From the NCBI GenBank assembly GCA_013187285.1, contig JABMIG010000006.1, positions 1,074,695-1,138,694 of the forward strand: DNA of 64,000 nt, given 5' to 3'. Each line of letters starts with the position of its first letter. The first letter of the stretch is position 1. The notes under the pieces were generated by a model. The model saw nothing but the letters and a program-made list of their open reading frames with translations. It had not been told where the DNA came from and searched no databases. Positions 1-12,717 of the stretch are shown piece after piece. Made by a program: the position numbers and the translations under genes. Source of the DNA: Cyclotella cryptica. Lineage: Eukaryota > Bacillariophyta > Thalassiosirophyceae > Thalassiosirales > Thalassiosiraceae.

Positions 1-189
1 ATTCTTTTCCATCACCCCTTACATCCTGCTGATTGCAATTCTACCATAAGGCAATAGTTCCTTTCATTACTATTCTCTAAGATGACAGAGAGAAGTCAAC
101 AATGCAAAGTCAAGGTATTGCATATAGTGCTCACAAGAATATAATGCCAATTGCCACCAAACACTCTTTGTGCGCTTGTTTTTGTTGTT

Positions 190-1342
<1,153 letters not shown>

Positions 1343-1384
1343 ATATTTGTGGTCACTTATGGTCACTTTCTGCAAATGGTCACC
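1343..1384 (+). repeat. Left terminal inverted repeat of the 3.3 kb element
   Basis: A 42-nt arm ending GCAAATGGTCACC. Its reverse complement recurs at 4637-4678 with few mismatches. Confidence 0.85.
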
Positions 1385-1514
1385 GGATTTACCAGTTTTT
1401 AAGTTACAAATTGCCACCAAAATACTTTCCCGTTACAATAAATTTCATTATTCTACCGCTATCCCCAGAGAGTCCAAAAAACCACAGCAGTTTGCATATA
1501 GTCATCACAACAAG

Positions 1515-2076
1515 CGCGTTATGTATATAACATTGATCCAAACATAACACTGTCGAGAACATAACACATCCAGATGAAATGGCCAGTTAGCTCCACAAGA
1601 TAATGTCCTCAAAAACATCACACTTGCGTCTTATCTTACCATCACTTTGATCACGGTGGTTATATATATAACAACGTCGCGGTACATAACCATATAGACA
1701 TCACCATCTGCGCGTTATGTACATAACATTGATCCAAACATAACACCGTCGAGAACATAACACATCCAGATGAAATGGCCAGTTAGCTCCACAAGATAAT
1801 GTCCTCAAAAAAACATCACACTTGCACCTTATCCTACCATAACTTTGATCACGGTGGTTATATATATACCAACCTCGCGTACATAACCATATAGTCATCA
1901 CAATCTGCGCGTTATGTATATAACATAGATCCAAACATAACAACGCCGAGAACATGACACATCCAGATGAAATGGCCGGTTAGCTCCACAAGATAATTTC
2001 CTCAACACTTGCACCTTATCTTACCATCACTAACCTGAATCAAGCGGTGATATATATAACAACGCCGAGTACATAA
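1515..2076. repeat. Tandem array of ~196-bp units (about 3 copies)
   Basis: Units start with CGCGTTATGTA at 1515, 1711 and 1908, giving a period of 196-197. Each carries GATCCAAACATAACA, a conserved block AAATGGCC-GTTAGCTCCAC, and a TA-rich GTTATATATATA segment. The third unit is shorter and more diverged. Confidence 0.93.
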
Positions 2077-2582
2077 CCTGTTTGCCCTGCCAACAAAAGA
2101 GTTATCCATAGAACACCATGGCAAAATTATGTATGATGAAGGGCAGGGTCAGTTGCGTAAATTTCCAATTAAATAGTTGCAATTAAGATATGGCAGTACT
2201 CACCAATCAGGTGATTCATGGGCCTGATTCTTTTTTGCCTGCACAAAAACTTAATAAATCAATTCTGCAATTACTTACCTTTGCTTGTTAAGATGTCTTC
2301 AATGTCTGAGAAATACACACGATCATGCGGTTATGTATATAACATCGTCACAAACATAACCTGATTGGTCGGCCAAAAAGAGACACTCTCTTATCCATTC
2401 CTCACCAAGACGACACAAAGTTATATATATAACAAATGTATAAACTTACCTCTCCTTCCAAAAATATAATACTCTGAAAACTCTGGGTGTTATCATTTTC
2501 CCTGAGTCCTTCTCTTCTTTGGAGGAGCCCATTCATCATAATCGCAGGGTATTTCGGGCCAAGCCACCTCGCTCACAATACT

Positions 2583-2818
2583 TTATGCAAATCCAAAAAT
2601 ATCGACACCATACTTCCTGCGCCGTCAAAAAACATCGACACCATACTTCTTGTGCAATCCAAAAATAGCGACACCACGATGCAGTGACTTCAAAAATATT
2701 GACACCATTTTTCCCGTGCAATCCAAAAACTTTGACACAATAATTTCTTTGCAAATCAAAAAAATTGACATCATACTGCCTGCAATCCGAAAATCGAACA
2801 TCTGGCGCAATCCCAAAA
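2583..2818. repeat. Short tandem array, ~33-bp units, block 1
   Basis: About seven imperfect units of the type AATCCAAAAATATCGACACC followed by ATACTTCCTGTGC. The block closes with a distinct end phrase, ACATCTGGCGCAATCCC. Open frames on both strands here are produced by the repetition and are not genes. Confidence 0.9.
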
Positions 2819-3045
2819 CTAGAAGTAAGGATTCTTATGATTAGAAACAATTGGTAAACAAATAATAAAAATAACGATAAAAATAGTGCAACTTTCCTCT
2901 GTTTTCTCTTACCTCTGTAGGCTGCACACATCATGCCCGACACCCCGAAATTATGCAGATAACAATTTTATATCATGGGCCTGCGCTGTCCAAAAACATG
3001 ACAAGAAATTCCCATGCGTGATCCCAAACTATCAATACAATACTT

Positions 3046-3302
3046 CATGCAAATCCAAAAACATGGACACCAAACTTCCTGCGCCGTCAAAAAACATCGA
3101 CACCATACTTCCTGTGCAATCCAAAAAAGCGACACCAAGTGACATCAAAAATATTGACACCATACGTTCTGTGCAATCAAAAAATATCGGCAAAGTACTT
3201 CCTTTGCAAATCAAAGAATATTGACATCATACTGCCTGCAATCCAAAAACAAACATCTGGTGCCATACCAATGTTGAGCATCTGGCGCGATCCCAAAATA
3301 TT
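3046..3302. repeat. Short tandem array, ~33-bp units, block 2
   Basis: About eight units of the same family as block 1 in the same orientation. The same closing phrase (CATCTGGCGCGATCCCAAAA) appears at its right end, so the two blocks look like copies of a whole array rather than one array that was interrupted. Confidence 0.9.
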
Positions 3303-4636
3303 GAATCCATCTTCCTTGGGTTTGGGTGCTCACCTGTTCTTGCTTTCACATAAGAAAGACATAAACGCATACCTGTATGGGATCATTTCACATGTGGCCC
3401 ACCAAACAGATTGGCAGAAAAAGCGATTTGTTGGTAAATACATAATAATGTCATGAACATGTGCTGTTATATACATAACAATGTAAAATACATACCTTTT
3501 CTTTCAATCAATCATGGTTATGTACATAACATATTGATGTACATATCGATTTTCGCAAACGAAGGAGTGTTGCAGTTATGTTAGTAAAATAATGCGCGTT
3601 TCATACATAAACAATTCATATACATAACCGAGTCATATATATAACAAATCGATTTTGCACAAACAAAGTAGCGTGACAGTGCAGTTGCGTAATAAAGTTT
3701 CGCGACGATTGCGTAAAAACGACTTCCCCAATGTGACAACTCCATATTGGGAGTCATTCAGGCCCATCTTGATCAGCGTCGTTCCGATTCGTTCCGGTGC
3801 GACCACTGCTGACATGTAAAGACATTTATGCTGCTGCGCGTGAAACAAACAGTCTCGGCAAGCAAATTTCACGATCTACTCTACCAAAAGGCGTCCCTTC
3901 AAGATGCGATCATGGTGGTATTGCATATCATCATTATCCGATGATACAACAATCATTTTGCTCATTGTCTTCATTGTCGGTCATTCTCGGGCTGATATTT
4001 GCATGGTGTTGGAAAGCAGTTCTGGAGCAGCCTGCAAGCAGCGTGGGTGTGGTATTGGATCGTATTAAGGTGGTACCTTACCATACAAAAAATTAGCGAT
4101 GTGGCACAAATTAGTTAGCAACCAACGGATATTTAAAATGTGCGCATTTAAAACGGGCATTTTTGTTTATCTAAACCTTCATTCCCTGATATGTGTAGAC
4201 CCGTATAGTATGATATTTTTAGTATTCATCTACTTATATGAATAATCATACCCCATGATTATGTATATAAGAATTTGAACGCTTACAGTTTGGTTGTTAC
4301 GCAACAGTCAAGAAATGTCTGATTAAATGATATACAGACATTTATAAAAAAGAAACGGACCAACATTAGCTTATATTCAGACATGTTGACATGTCATACT
4401 TTGATATACAGCCATTAAGATAAAATAATACTATCAAATTTCGTCGATTCATTTAAAAATTGTAAGTTTCCTAAAACTCGATATACTGTAGATATAGCAA
4501 TTTCAATTTATATAACCCGTTTTAATGTATACGGACATTAATACAAAATACTGGTGCATTTTAAGACTCGAAATGTTTAAAATCTTCTTTGTGTTCTCCA
4601 AACGTTCATAAAATATATTATATAGGCCGTTTTTTT

Positions 4637-4678
4637 GGTGACCATTTGCCGAAAGTGACCATAATCGACCATAAATAT
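4637..4678 (-). repeat. Right terminal inverted repeat of the 3.3 kb element
   Basis: Inverted partner of 1343-1384, starting GGTGACCATTTGC. Confidence 0.85.
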
Positions 4679-6574
4679 AAAATACCCTTTCCTAGTGTCA
4701 ACACCCAGTTGGCACCTCTGCAAGCCCATCACCATCTGACACAAATACGTGCTCATCAAATTATTGCAGTAAGAGCTTGTATAAGATTAATTTATCTGAC
4801 GTTTATTTGGAGAGAAACCAAATCATTGTCTTCTTGTATCTCCATCTTCTCCAGAAACACCTTAATTGACATTCTGTGCAACCAAGACCACTTTGTCCAA
4901 TCAAGTGTGACTAGATCAAATCATTGTGATAAGAATTGTGTTGAAATTTTTTTGACATTATTGCCAGTAAACCATTGTACTTTTCTTGCTTCTCCTCTCC
5001 TCCATCTTCCCCAAACTCCCCACCACACCCAACAGCAGTCACACTGACTACACAGATCACTCACCAACAACCTTATTTATAGAATGTTACAACAACTGAA
5101 ATGATGAGCAATGAGATGGGATTGTAGTGGTGATTGTGTTCATCGTATTCCTAAAATAATGCACCATCACTGTTATTCAACCATGATTATTAGAAATGAG
5201 CACAATGGGCATAATGGAATTTGGGAGGGCATCACATTCCTTCCCAGACCTCCCTTCCTGATGGATTTCATGGTGGGTATTTTGTTCAAGTAGTGAACTT
5301 ACAATGTTGTACATGGTGCTTGGAGATCATTTTTCAACATCCCCATGTAGTACATACATACCATCATGTAGGGCAAACCAGCTATACCATTCTATCTTCA
5401 GACCCCAGGATCTGAGGGTGTTCATATCTCTGTTTTTTAACATTGCTGGAAATGGGACCGGGGATGGCTTTAATAATGACTCATGAATTATTGTAGCTTA
5501 GTGTTTTCTGATTCTGACCTCTGTAATCCCACATTCTCATACTTCTCCTGTGGGCTCTTAATATTATCTATGATATCACTAGGACATATTGACAGGCAGG
5601 GACTTTTTAAGAAAGCAGAGGAAGTCAAACAAAGCAAAATTTTGTTTGGAGAGTTTGTTAAACCCCCACCTCAGTTTGCTGGGTATGCCTTTCACTCCTT
5701 AGTTTTGCAGTGCCTCAATTTGATTGTGTGTTGTCTTTGACACCCATCCCTGCATATGAAGCTAAAAATTCAGATAGTGGACCTATTGTTCAGTCATGGC
5801 TTAGCGGTATTAAATTAAGTAGTAGCTGAATGACTCGTCTCTGAAACACCCTGCATTCACATACACACAACCCACTAATTATTTGCCTGAAAGACCTGTC
5901 ATGCAACAATACATAGAATCCTCATCATGACACAGAAATTTATGGTGTGAATCACCAGTTGCATTATGTCATTGTGATGATGCAGTCAATCACTATCATT
6001 GTCTTACTCAGCAACTATTTTTTGATTTAGACATATTACGAACCAAACATGAGATTGTTTGGATTGCAACAGTTTTTATTCCTGTGTATGTATTTGTAAT
6101 GGTCAAGAAGACACAAATTTTGAGACACTGCAAGTAGATCTCAAATAAAAAATGAAGAGGATGATGTTGAAGTTGGAGATGAAACAAGGCATAATTGATC
6201 ATTCTTTTACTTTTACTTTTACTTTTTTGTATTCTATTCTCTAATAACTTGATTTCTTCTATCACCCCTGCTTTGAATTAAGCACGACAAGGTGGAAAAC
6301 CCAATCTTTCTGTGCCTTTGCACACAGAAAGAGGCTTGTGAGGTGGTGCAATGTTTTTATCATATCATCTGTGGACAATTGAATATAATTGACGACGCTA
6401 TCTCCTCTTTTTGAATAGAACTCTGCCGTGATTGGACATTCATCATCAAGTCAGTGATAACAACCCATCAGAATTTCACCATCAGTTGGTTAAAGTACAA
6501 ATGATAAGCTCGATGTGTCATAAGCACTTTTTTAGAACGAAGACCTGTTCAGAGATACTTTTATTGAGAGGGTC
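4679..6574. other. Gene-free stretch
   Basis: Frames up to about 150 codons occur (for example 4589-5047 +), but they show no domain, signal or repeat that I recognise, and base use is uneven. I see no supported gene here. Confidence 0.45.
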
Positions 6575-7129
6575 TGCAAGACAGGCAACTTTGCCACGTG
6601 GAAGTTTTTGGCCAGCCAAACTGACGACAAGTGACGACTTTGGCATTTTTTTCTCATCTGACGACTTTCACGACCGTCTGACGACCCTGACGACTACGTG
6701 TGACGACATTTTGACGACCTGACGACTTTTGGAGAAGACTTTTTGACGACCCTGACGACTTTATGTGACGACCTTTTGACGACCCATGTTACGACTCATC
6801 GATTACTCTTGACGACCCTTCTGACGACTCTGACGACCCACTTGACGATTTCACGACCTTCTACCAAGAAGTACAGTTAGAGCAAGTACCGAACAGTACG
6901 ACTCAGTGACGACCATGACGACTAATGACCCAAACTGACGACCCAAGAGATCTAGTCATACGTACTGTGACGACCTGTGCGACTCCACCTGACGACCGAC
7001 CCTGACGACTTTTCGTGACGACCTCTGACGACCGTCGTCATGTTGACGACCTCGAAAATCTCTCTTGACGAATCTGACGGCTCCATCTGGCGATACTGAT
7101 CGCCAAAGTCGAAAATTGCCCGTCTTGCC
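6575..7129 (+). mobile_element. TGACGAC-filled inverted-repeat element, copy 1
   Basis: The left end reads TGCAAGACAGGCAACTTTG and the right end carries the inverted form (CCCGTCTTGCCGG). Between the ends, the heptamer TGACGAC or one-base variants recur dozens of times on this strand at irregular spacing of about 8-20 nt. The same ends, including the CCACGTGG that follows the left end and GATCGCCAAAGTC near the right end, recur in inverted orientation at 31840-32473. That defines a family of about 0.55-0.63 kb. There is no coding capacity, so it is a MITE-like element of unknown superfamily. Confidence 0.8.
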
Positions 7130-7460
7130 GGTACAATACGGTATCGTATTGTATTGTACCATGACATTACCGATGTGAGGGGTTTTGGAGCTCATGACCT
7201 ATTTACCGTTATTAAGATTTGAAGGTTCGTACAATTATTTATACTTTCAATTATTTATTTGTTTTAGAAAATTCACACACCAGAGGTATCTTTCAGATGT
7301 CTAGCTGAGATGCATCCATCACCTTCTGCCACGAACTCAGTCATTCAGATAACCTGCCGCCTCCATCACTGAACCACGGATCTCTTTCTGCAATAATTTT
7401 TAATTGGTGTACCACGACCCGCTTCACTGATTGAAAGCTTCTCGGCGGCACATCAGTTAC
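7130..7460. other. Upstream region of the helicase gene with an inverted repeat
   Basis: At 7130-7160 there is an inverted repeat with perfect 10-nt arms, GGTACAATAC and GTATTGTACC, immediately after the TGACGAC element. The rest is AT-rich leader. The in-frame stop TGA at 7428 lies upstream of the first usable ATG at 7461. Confidence 0.5.
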
Positions 7461-9623
7461 ATGTATCATCTCACTGCCACGCTATTCATCATGGCCGTCG
7501 TAAGTGCCAACCGGATGGCGATGGGGCGTCTCACCAATAGTTATCGAGCCAGAGTCCATCGATTACGGAGTGATGTCGGCGCCATGCTCTACAATAGCCC
7601 GAGTCTGTCATCAAAAAATCATCGGCAGTCGTTCCATGCGAGTAGCAGCGTCGCATTTCAGACAGCGTGGCCATTGACATTACGCAGCACAGCATTTCAC
7701 CAAAAAAGTAATTCGCTTTTTCAGCAACTTGAAACGTTTAAATCACTGTCATCCACTTCACAAAACGAATCAACAAGCCGCAAAGAACTCCCCACAGACA
7801 CATCCGAATTCTACGCTGACCCCGCCCGTTATCCCGACTTTGCATCCCTGGGGATATCCTCGCCGGCTCTCCTACAAAGACTGTCGTCTCCTCCCTTGAA
7901 TTTATCCCGTCCCAGCGCCGTACAGGCTGCCACATTCGACACCATATCCCTTGGAGAAAACGTCATCGTGGGAGCCGAAACCGGAACCGGCAAAACCCTT
8001 GCGTACTTGCTTCCATTGGTAGAGGACGTACTCAAACGCAAGCGAGAGTGGAAGGCGAGGCAATTAGAAAAAGGAGAGGGAGAAGAGGATGCCGTCATGG
8101 ATCCGGGGTATTCTTTCGCACGAGCGATCATATTAGTGCCGAATAAGGAGTTGGCACACCAAGCTGTGAGAATGGCCGCGTCAATCTGTGGTGGGTTAAG
8201 CCGCTGTGTTGTGTGGGGTTCGGAGGGCGTTATGGCGGGGATGAATATGGATTTGTATGAGGATTCGAACGATGAGGATGTTCCGGAAGAAGATATAGTT
8301 CGGTTGGCATTGCTCCCGGGTGGACTGTCGAGTCCCTTTGATTACCCCCCGTTTCGTTTTGCTTCGGAAATCAAGGCATCGTCGAAGGGCAGGCAGCCTC
8401 CGCCGGATTTGGTGTTTGCTACACCTGCAAATTTGGGACCTATGGGCCTATCGCCAAAGAACATTGAACTTTTTGCCGATGTAGCCACTTTGGTGGTTGA
8501 CGAAGCTGACATGTTACTAGACGGAGGATACGTGAGACAGCTAAACAATGTTTTGATGGGATTTCGTAGGGCAGATCGTTTGGTTGGAAGATATGACTCA
8601 ATGTCCTTTGGCAAGAAAAAAAGTGATAACGAAGACGAGGACTTTTCTGATGATTTTGATGACTATGTGGAAGATAAAAAACCAAAATCGACACAGCACG
8701 TATTTGTTGCGGCCACTCTTCCAGACTACGGTCTCCGCAGCGTAGATGCCTATCTCAATCGTAAGTTTCCCGATGCCCTAAAAATCTCCATGGCAGGTAT
8801 GCATAACGCTCGACACTATGGGTTGGAGCAAGAAAGCCAAACTGTATGGAATGAAATCGCCGAAAATAAAGATCGTATGAAGCGTTTAGTGGATCTATTG
8901 AGGTTGGATAGATCTGAAGTGGGAGTTGATGGCCGTGGTTTGAAGGAGGAGAAGGTTATGGTGTTTTTGAACACTGTAAATGATGCTGATGGAGCGACCA
9001 ATGGTTTAAGGTAAGTTGAGCATCTTCATAAGTTAAGACGTTGCAAAAATCATAGACAATAAACCTCATCACAGTTCCTTTTTCGAATAACTAGACGAGC
9101 TGGAATCAATGCAGTGCCATATCATGCCCAAGTCCCATTGGAAGAAAGAGCCTCCAATCTCGACAAATTTCGTCGGTATCGCGCGCCATCGAACAACAAC
9201 GGTTGCAGCGAAAATGACGAGGACACTGTACCTGTATTAGTTTGCACTGATCTTGCCAGCCGTGGCCTTGACATCCCGGGAGTGACGGCAGTAGTTCAAC
9301 TCCAGTTTGCCACCAATGTCGTGATTCACCTGCACCGGATGGGGAGATGTGGGAGGGCGGGTGCTATTGACGGGAGAGGAATCATTTTTTATGGTCCCAC
9401 CGAAAAAGAGCTAGTGGATGTAGTTCGAGAAGCGGAGGAGCAACAATCACGTATGACGTTGAGCCAAGATGTGGACGATGGCATGGACAGTGATATGGTG
9501 GATGGCGAGGGACAGAGTGATGCAGGCAAAGTTAAGAAAGCATTTAGTCGTAGGAGAGGATTTACTAAAAAGCGGAAGAAGGAGCGTAGGGAGCAAAGAG
9601 ATGCCGCAATGGGTTATGATTGA
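7461..9623 (+). CDS. DEAD-box ATP-dependent RNA helicase (2 exons)
   Basis: Exons 7461-9010 and 9095-9623 with a GT-AG intron of 84 nt give 692 codons. Two RecA-like domains are present. Motif I is AETGTGKT near residue 172. Ia is PNKEL, Ib is TPANL, and II is VDEAD near residue 345. III is AATL in place of SAT. V is SRGLDIPGV and VI is HRMGRCGRAG near residue 597. A Q-motif-like PSAVQ precedes motif I. An acidic insert lies between motifs Ia and Ib, and the C-terminus is Lys/Arg-rich. The N-terminus has a hydrophobic stretch (residues 1-16) and about 100 further residues rich in Ser/Arg, suggesting organelle targeting. There is no FAP-type plastid motif, so the destination is open. By family it unwinds RNA or remodels RNP; the exact substrate is unknown. 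I chose ATG 7461 because the frame upstream of it has only a TTG before a stop. Confidence 0.93.
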
Positions 9624-9848
9624 ATTCTAGCAATTTAGCGAGGTCTCGGGTTAATTCAATTAGAGTAAACTAGCACGCAGTTCAGTTGGGGATAGTATCT
9701 TAGGAGATTACTTTGTAATGTGCAATGCCGCAATGGGTTATGATTGAATTCTAGCAATGTAGTGAGGTCTTGGGTTCATTCAATTAGAGTAAACTAGCAA
9801 GCAGTTTAGTTGGGGATAGTATCTTAGGAGATTACTTTGTAATGTGCA
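9601..9848 (+). repeat. Tandem duplication of the helicase stop region
   Basis: Two 124-bp units, 9601-9724 and 9725-9848, begin at ATGCCGCAATGGGTTATG, which is the last codons and 3' flank of the helicase. They differ at only a few positions. A third partial copy ends the helicase fragment near 12554. Confidence 0.93.
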
Positions 9849-9849
9849 G

Positions 9850-10366
9850 TCCAATCTTCTTCTTTGCGAGATCGATGTCGTCTCGCTTGTTTTGTGTGAA
9901 TGTCAACACTCAAAAATTTGAACAAATCTATTTTTCTTTGTGCAAGATGAACCTTTGACTGAAGATACTCGTCCTCCCCATTCAAACGCACAGAATCATT
10001 TGACCCACACCTACAGCGGACAACGACGATTGAAGCATATCTCTGCAATGTGTCCTACATTCTAATACTGTTTCGGGTAATTGCTGAGGCTCGAATTGGT
10101 TTACTATTCTTATCCGTTTCTTCAAGCGCAATGACTTTATGTGTTGTTCAATCTTATTCTGAGTGAGATTGATGTCATCTCGCTCGTTTTGTGTGAATGT
10201 CAAGGCTCCATTGATTTGAACAAATCTATGTTCCTTTTTGCAAGATGAACATTTACAGAACTTCCTTGACTGAAGGTACTCGTCTCCCCCCTTCAACCCC
10301 ACAGAATCAATTGACCCACACCTACAGCGGACAACAAAGATTGAAGCATATCTCTGCAATGTGTCC
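9850..10366 (-). repeat. Duplicated Cys-rich segment
   Basis: Sequence at about 9850-10064 repeats about 10147-10366 in the same orientation with scattered changes. On the minus strand both copies encode QRYASI-VV-CRCGS followed by DEYLQS. The left copy no longer continues in frame into the CKCSSCKK motif. This is a local duplication of the 3' end of the neighbouring broken gene. Confidence 0.85.
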
Positions 10367-11998
10367 TTCAATCTTTTATAGTTTTGGGCCATATTTCCCA
10401 GTTCCGACATCCTTCTATGATGAATCGATTGTCCATTTTTGTCCTTTCCATAGAGTTCCTTGAGTTTTTTCCCAGCTAAGCTTCCCAACTTTTTGGCTCG
10501 AATAGATTTTCCAGTCTCATCCGTTCAATCAAGCGCCATAACTTTTTTCTCACTGGCTGTCCCACCTTTTTTGCCCATTAGCTTCGTTCGACTTGATTTT
10601 CCGTTCTCATCATATCCATCTAGAGCCATGATCTTTTTCCCAGCTTTTCTTGCCATCTTTTTGGCCCGAATAGATTTTCCGTTCTCGGCGTTTCCATCGA
10701 GCGACATTGTTTTTTTTTCACTAATCTTCCCACCTTTTTGTCCATTCTGTTTGGCACGAATCAATAGACCATTGTCATCCGTTCCATTGAGTGACATGTC
10801 CACTCCCTTCCGTGGAATACTGAAAAGGGTAACACTTACATCTTGGGGTAAGTTGATCTTTGAATTCAAACCAATCCAATTAACAAGATTTCTGTCATAA
10901 TTCTTGAGAGTTTCACTTTTGTTCGATAACATCCAACCTGTTCTAACGATTGCCTCTGGATGGGGAAAACGGTATGCCAAATGAACTAATTTGGACTGCT
11001 TCGAATAATTGAATACCATCGGGTTGATATAGAATATCTCAATAAATCTTTTCGCAAAGGCTGCAATAGGGAGAGGCCGCCCATTCAGAATCTGAAAGCG
11101 AAACTGCAACAAATAACAAATTGCAGATGCAAGGTAAGTACATCACACTCTGCTCTATGTCAAACTTTTCCAGAAATTGATTGATGAATCGACGGATTTC
11201 TTTGTCTCGATTCATGTTCTTGTCGAATTGGAAGCAAAAAGGAATTATGTTGATAAAGTGTGTGACTTTGTCGTAGCCATCCAATACCTGAATTCCATTC
11301 TCTTTTGCAACAACTTTGGGTAGGTACTTCTTCACATTTGCGAGACACCTGGCTTTCAACAGTGCCATGTTGAATGTTCGTGCATCCTTCTTCGTCTGGT
11401 GACATTTCTCTTTGGGTGTTGCAAAATGAAGGAAAGCCACGGACTCTGTGTCGTTGGAAAGTAAGTATCCCATGTTAGCCATTTCACTCTTGCTTGTGAT
11501 GAAGGAACCTAACTCTGTCATTGCTCGGGTCACTTTCTCGTCACAACATGAGATGCGCTCTTTTGGAGAAATGTTCAGATGAAGACAAGCATCGATCAGT
11601 GGGCGACACAATTGTTCAAATTTGTTGTCTCAAGATGGTTGGTTATCAAAGAGATCAACAATGGAATCAATGATGGGATCCCGAATGAAGAGATCTTCCA
11701 AAAGACACTTGAGAGAAACGCAAGTGTTGGTCTCTGGTTCTTCAGGGGTTTATGGGTCAATGTCATGGTTGGACGCTGCAACAAATAACCCACAAGTTGA
11801 ATTGATCGTTTTTAGGACAAACGCCGATGGAGTTTTCAATGATGACTTCGGCAGTTTGCTTGGACGATTGGAAATGTGGGCAAAGACAGCACGCGTTGAT
11901 ATGGATGACATATTTGTGTCATAGGTCGAGCGGTTCAAATGCCGGTAATTCCCTCCGTCATTGCTGTTATATTCCCTGGACTTCGTTGTTTTAATCAA
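10063..11998 (-). pseudogene. Broken gene for a repeat protein with a Cys-rich tail
   Basis: Read on the minus strand, this starts near 11998 and runs through an acidic segment, then a roughly 250-residue region with no family I recognise. About four 25-30-residue repeats of the type D-ENGKS-RAKK-G-K-GKK follow. The tail has CRCGS and CKCSSCKK, which could bind zinc, and a basic end. I associate tandem D-E-N/F-G-R/K-S repeats with uncharacterised diatom protein families; this is recall, not a search. Coding is interrupted by an in-frame stop near 11632, a frame change near 11.1 kb and an in-frame stop near 10524. The last follows ALD, where the neighbouring repeats have Gly. The copy therefore looks dead, or less likely carries short introns I could not fit. 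It lies between two copies of the helicase tail. Confidence 0.65.
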
Positions 11999-12280
11999 AG
12001 TGTCTTGATGCCAACAGACATGGAACAGAATATCATTGTCATTGGTATTTTGAAAAATAAAACCAAGACTTTCTAATAGTAGAAAAAGGAGGAAATTTGA
12101 ATAGGATATCTCTAGAAATTAAGACCGATGTAGCTAGATTCTCCTTGCAAGGAATTACACCTCCGCGGCAACGACAATGACGACACAACAACAACGGCAA
12201 GTTTTGTCCACCCAAACTGTGTGGCAGATTAAAACCTGCTTGACACTTTTGAGGAAAAGCTGCGGTCGATCCTGACACCA

Positions 12281-12554
12281 TGACGGGAGAGGAATCATTT
12301 TTTATGGTCCAACGGAAAAGAAGCTAGTGGATGTAGTTCAAGAAGCGGAGGAGCAACAATCACGTATGACATTGAGCCAAGATGTGGAGATAGCATGGAT
12401 GGTGTGGTGGATGGCAATGGACAGGGTGATGCAGGCAAAGTTAAGAAAGCATTTAGTCGTAGGAAAGGATTTACAAAAAGAGGAAGAAGGAGCGTAGGGA
12501 GCAAAGAGATGCCGCAATGGGTTATGATTGAATTCTAGCAATTTAGTGAGGTCT
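12281..12554 (+). pseudogene. Fragment of the helicase C-terminus
   Basis: This is a 274-bp near copy of 9368-9646, covering motif VI-distal sequence through the stop and 3' flank. It starts abruptly at TGACGGGAGAGGAATCA and has small deletions that shift the frame relative to the parent. It lacks all helicase motifs. With the parent tail it brackets the broken repeat-protein gene, implying a duplication-with-insertion event. Confidence 0.93.
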
Positions 12555-12717
12555 ATCAATAACTTAGAAGTTGCATCATCGAAGTGAGTCGAGATGAATG
12601 CGTGTTGAATTGTTTAGTTATAGTATTAATATCTCTATTGAAAACTTCTCTAATTTCAACAACAGCTTGTATTGAGTGTGCGAGAGCGTACAAGCAAGAA
12701 GATGCACCTATGCGATT

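Larger units (their letters stand above)
1343..4678. mobile_element. 3.3 kb non-autonomous element with long terminal inverted repeats
   Basis: The ends are inverted copies of a 42-nt sequence, at 1343-1384 and 4637-4678, differing at about four or five positions. Both copies carry TATGGTCACTTTC and GCAAATGGTCACC. The interior has no transposase-like frame. It holds three ~196-bp tandem units, two blocks of ~33-bp units, and many dispersed ATGTATATAACAT-type palindromes. The structure fits a non-autonomous TIR DNA transposon that has collected or amplified internal arrays. The superfamily is unknown, because no clear target-site duplication can be seen. Confidence 0.7.

Noticed and set aside
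2536-3224. Frames of 112 and 135 codons over the ~33-bp arrays
   Set aside because: Periodic sequence whose unit length is a multiple of three, or nearly so, stays open by chance; peptides are just the array repeated.
2583-3302. CRISPR-like look of short regularly spaced repeats
   Set aside because: Units are adjacent without unique spacers, and the genome is eukaryotic.
7431-7460. Upstream extension of the helicase to 7431
   Set aside because: It would start with TTG; the first ATG is at 7461 and a stop lies just upstream.
10460-10900. Plus-strand 146-codon Phe/Ser/Pro-rich frame
   Set aside because: It is the antisense of the repeat segment of the broken minus-strand gene.
11104-11141. 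A 38-nt intron to reconcile the two frames of the repeat-protein gene
   Set aside because: GT-AG ends exist, but the splice does not bring the frames into register, and it is shorter than every other intron in the window.
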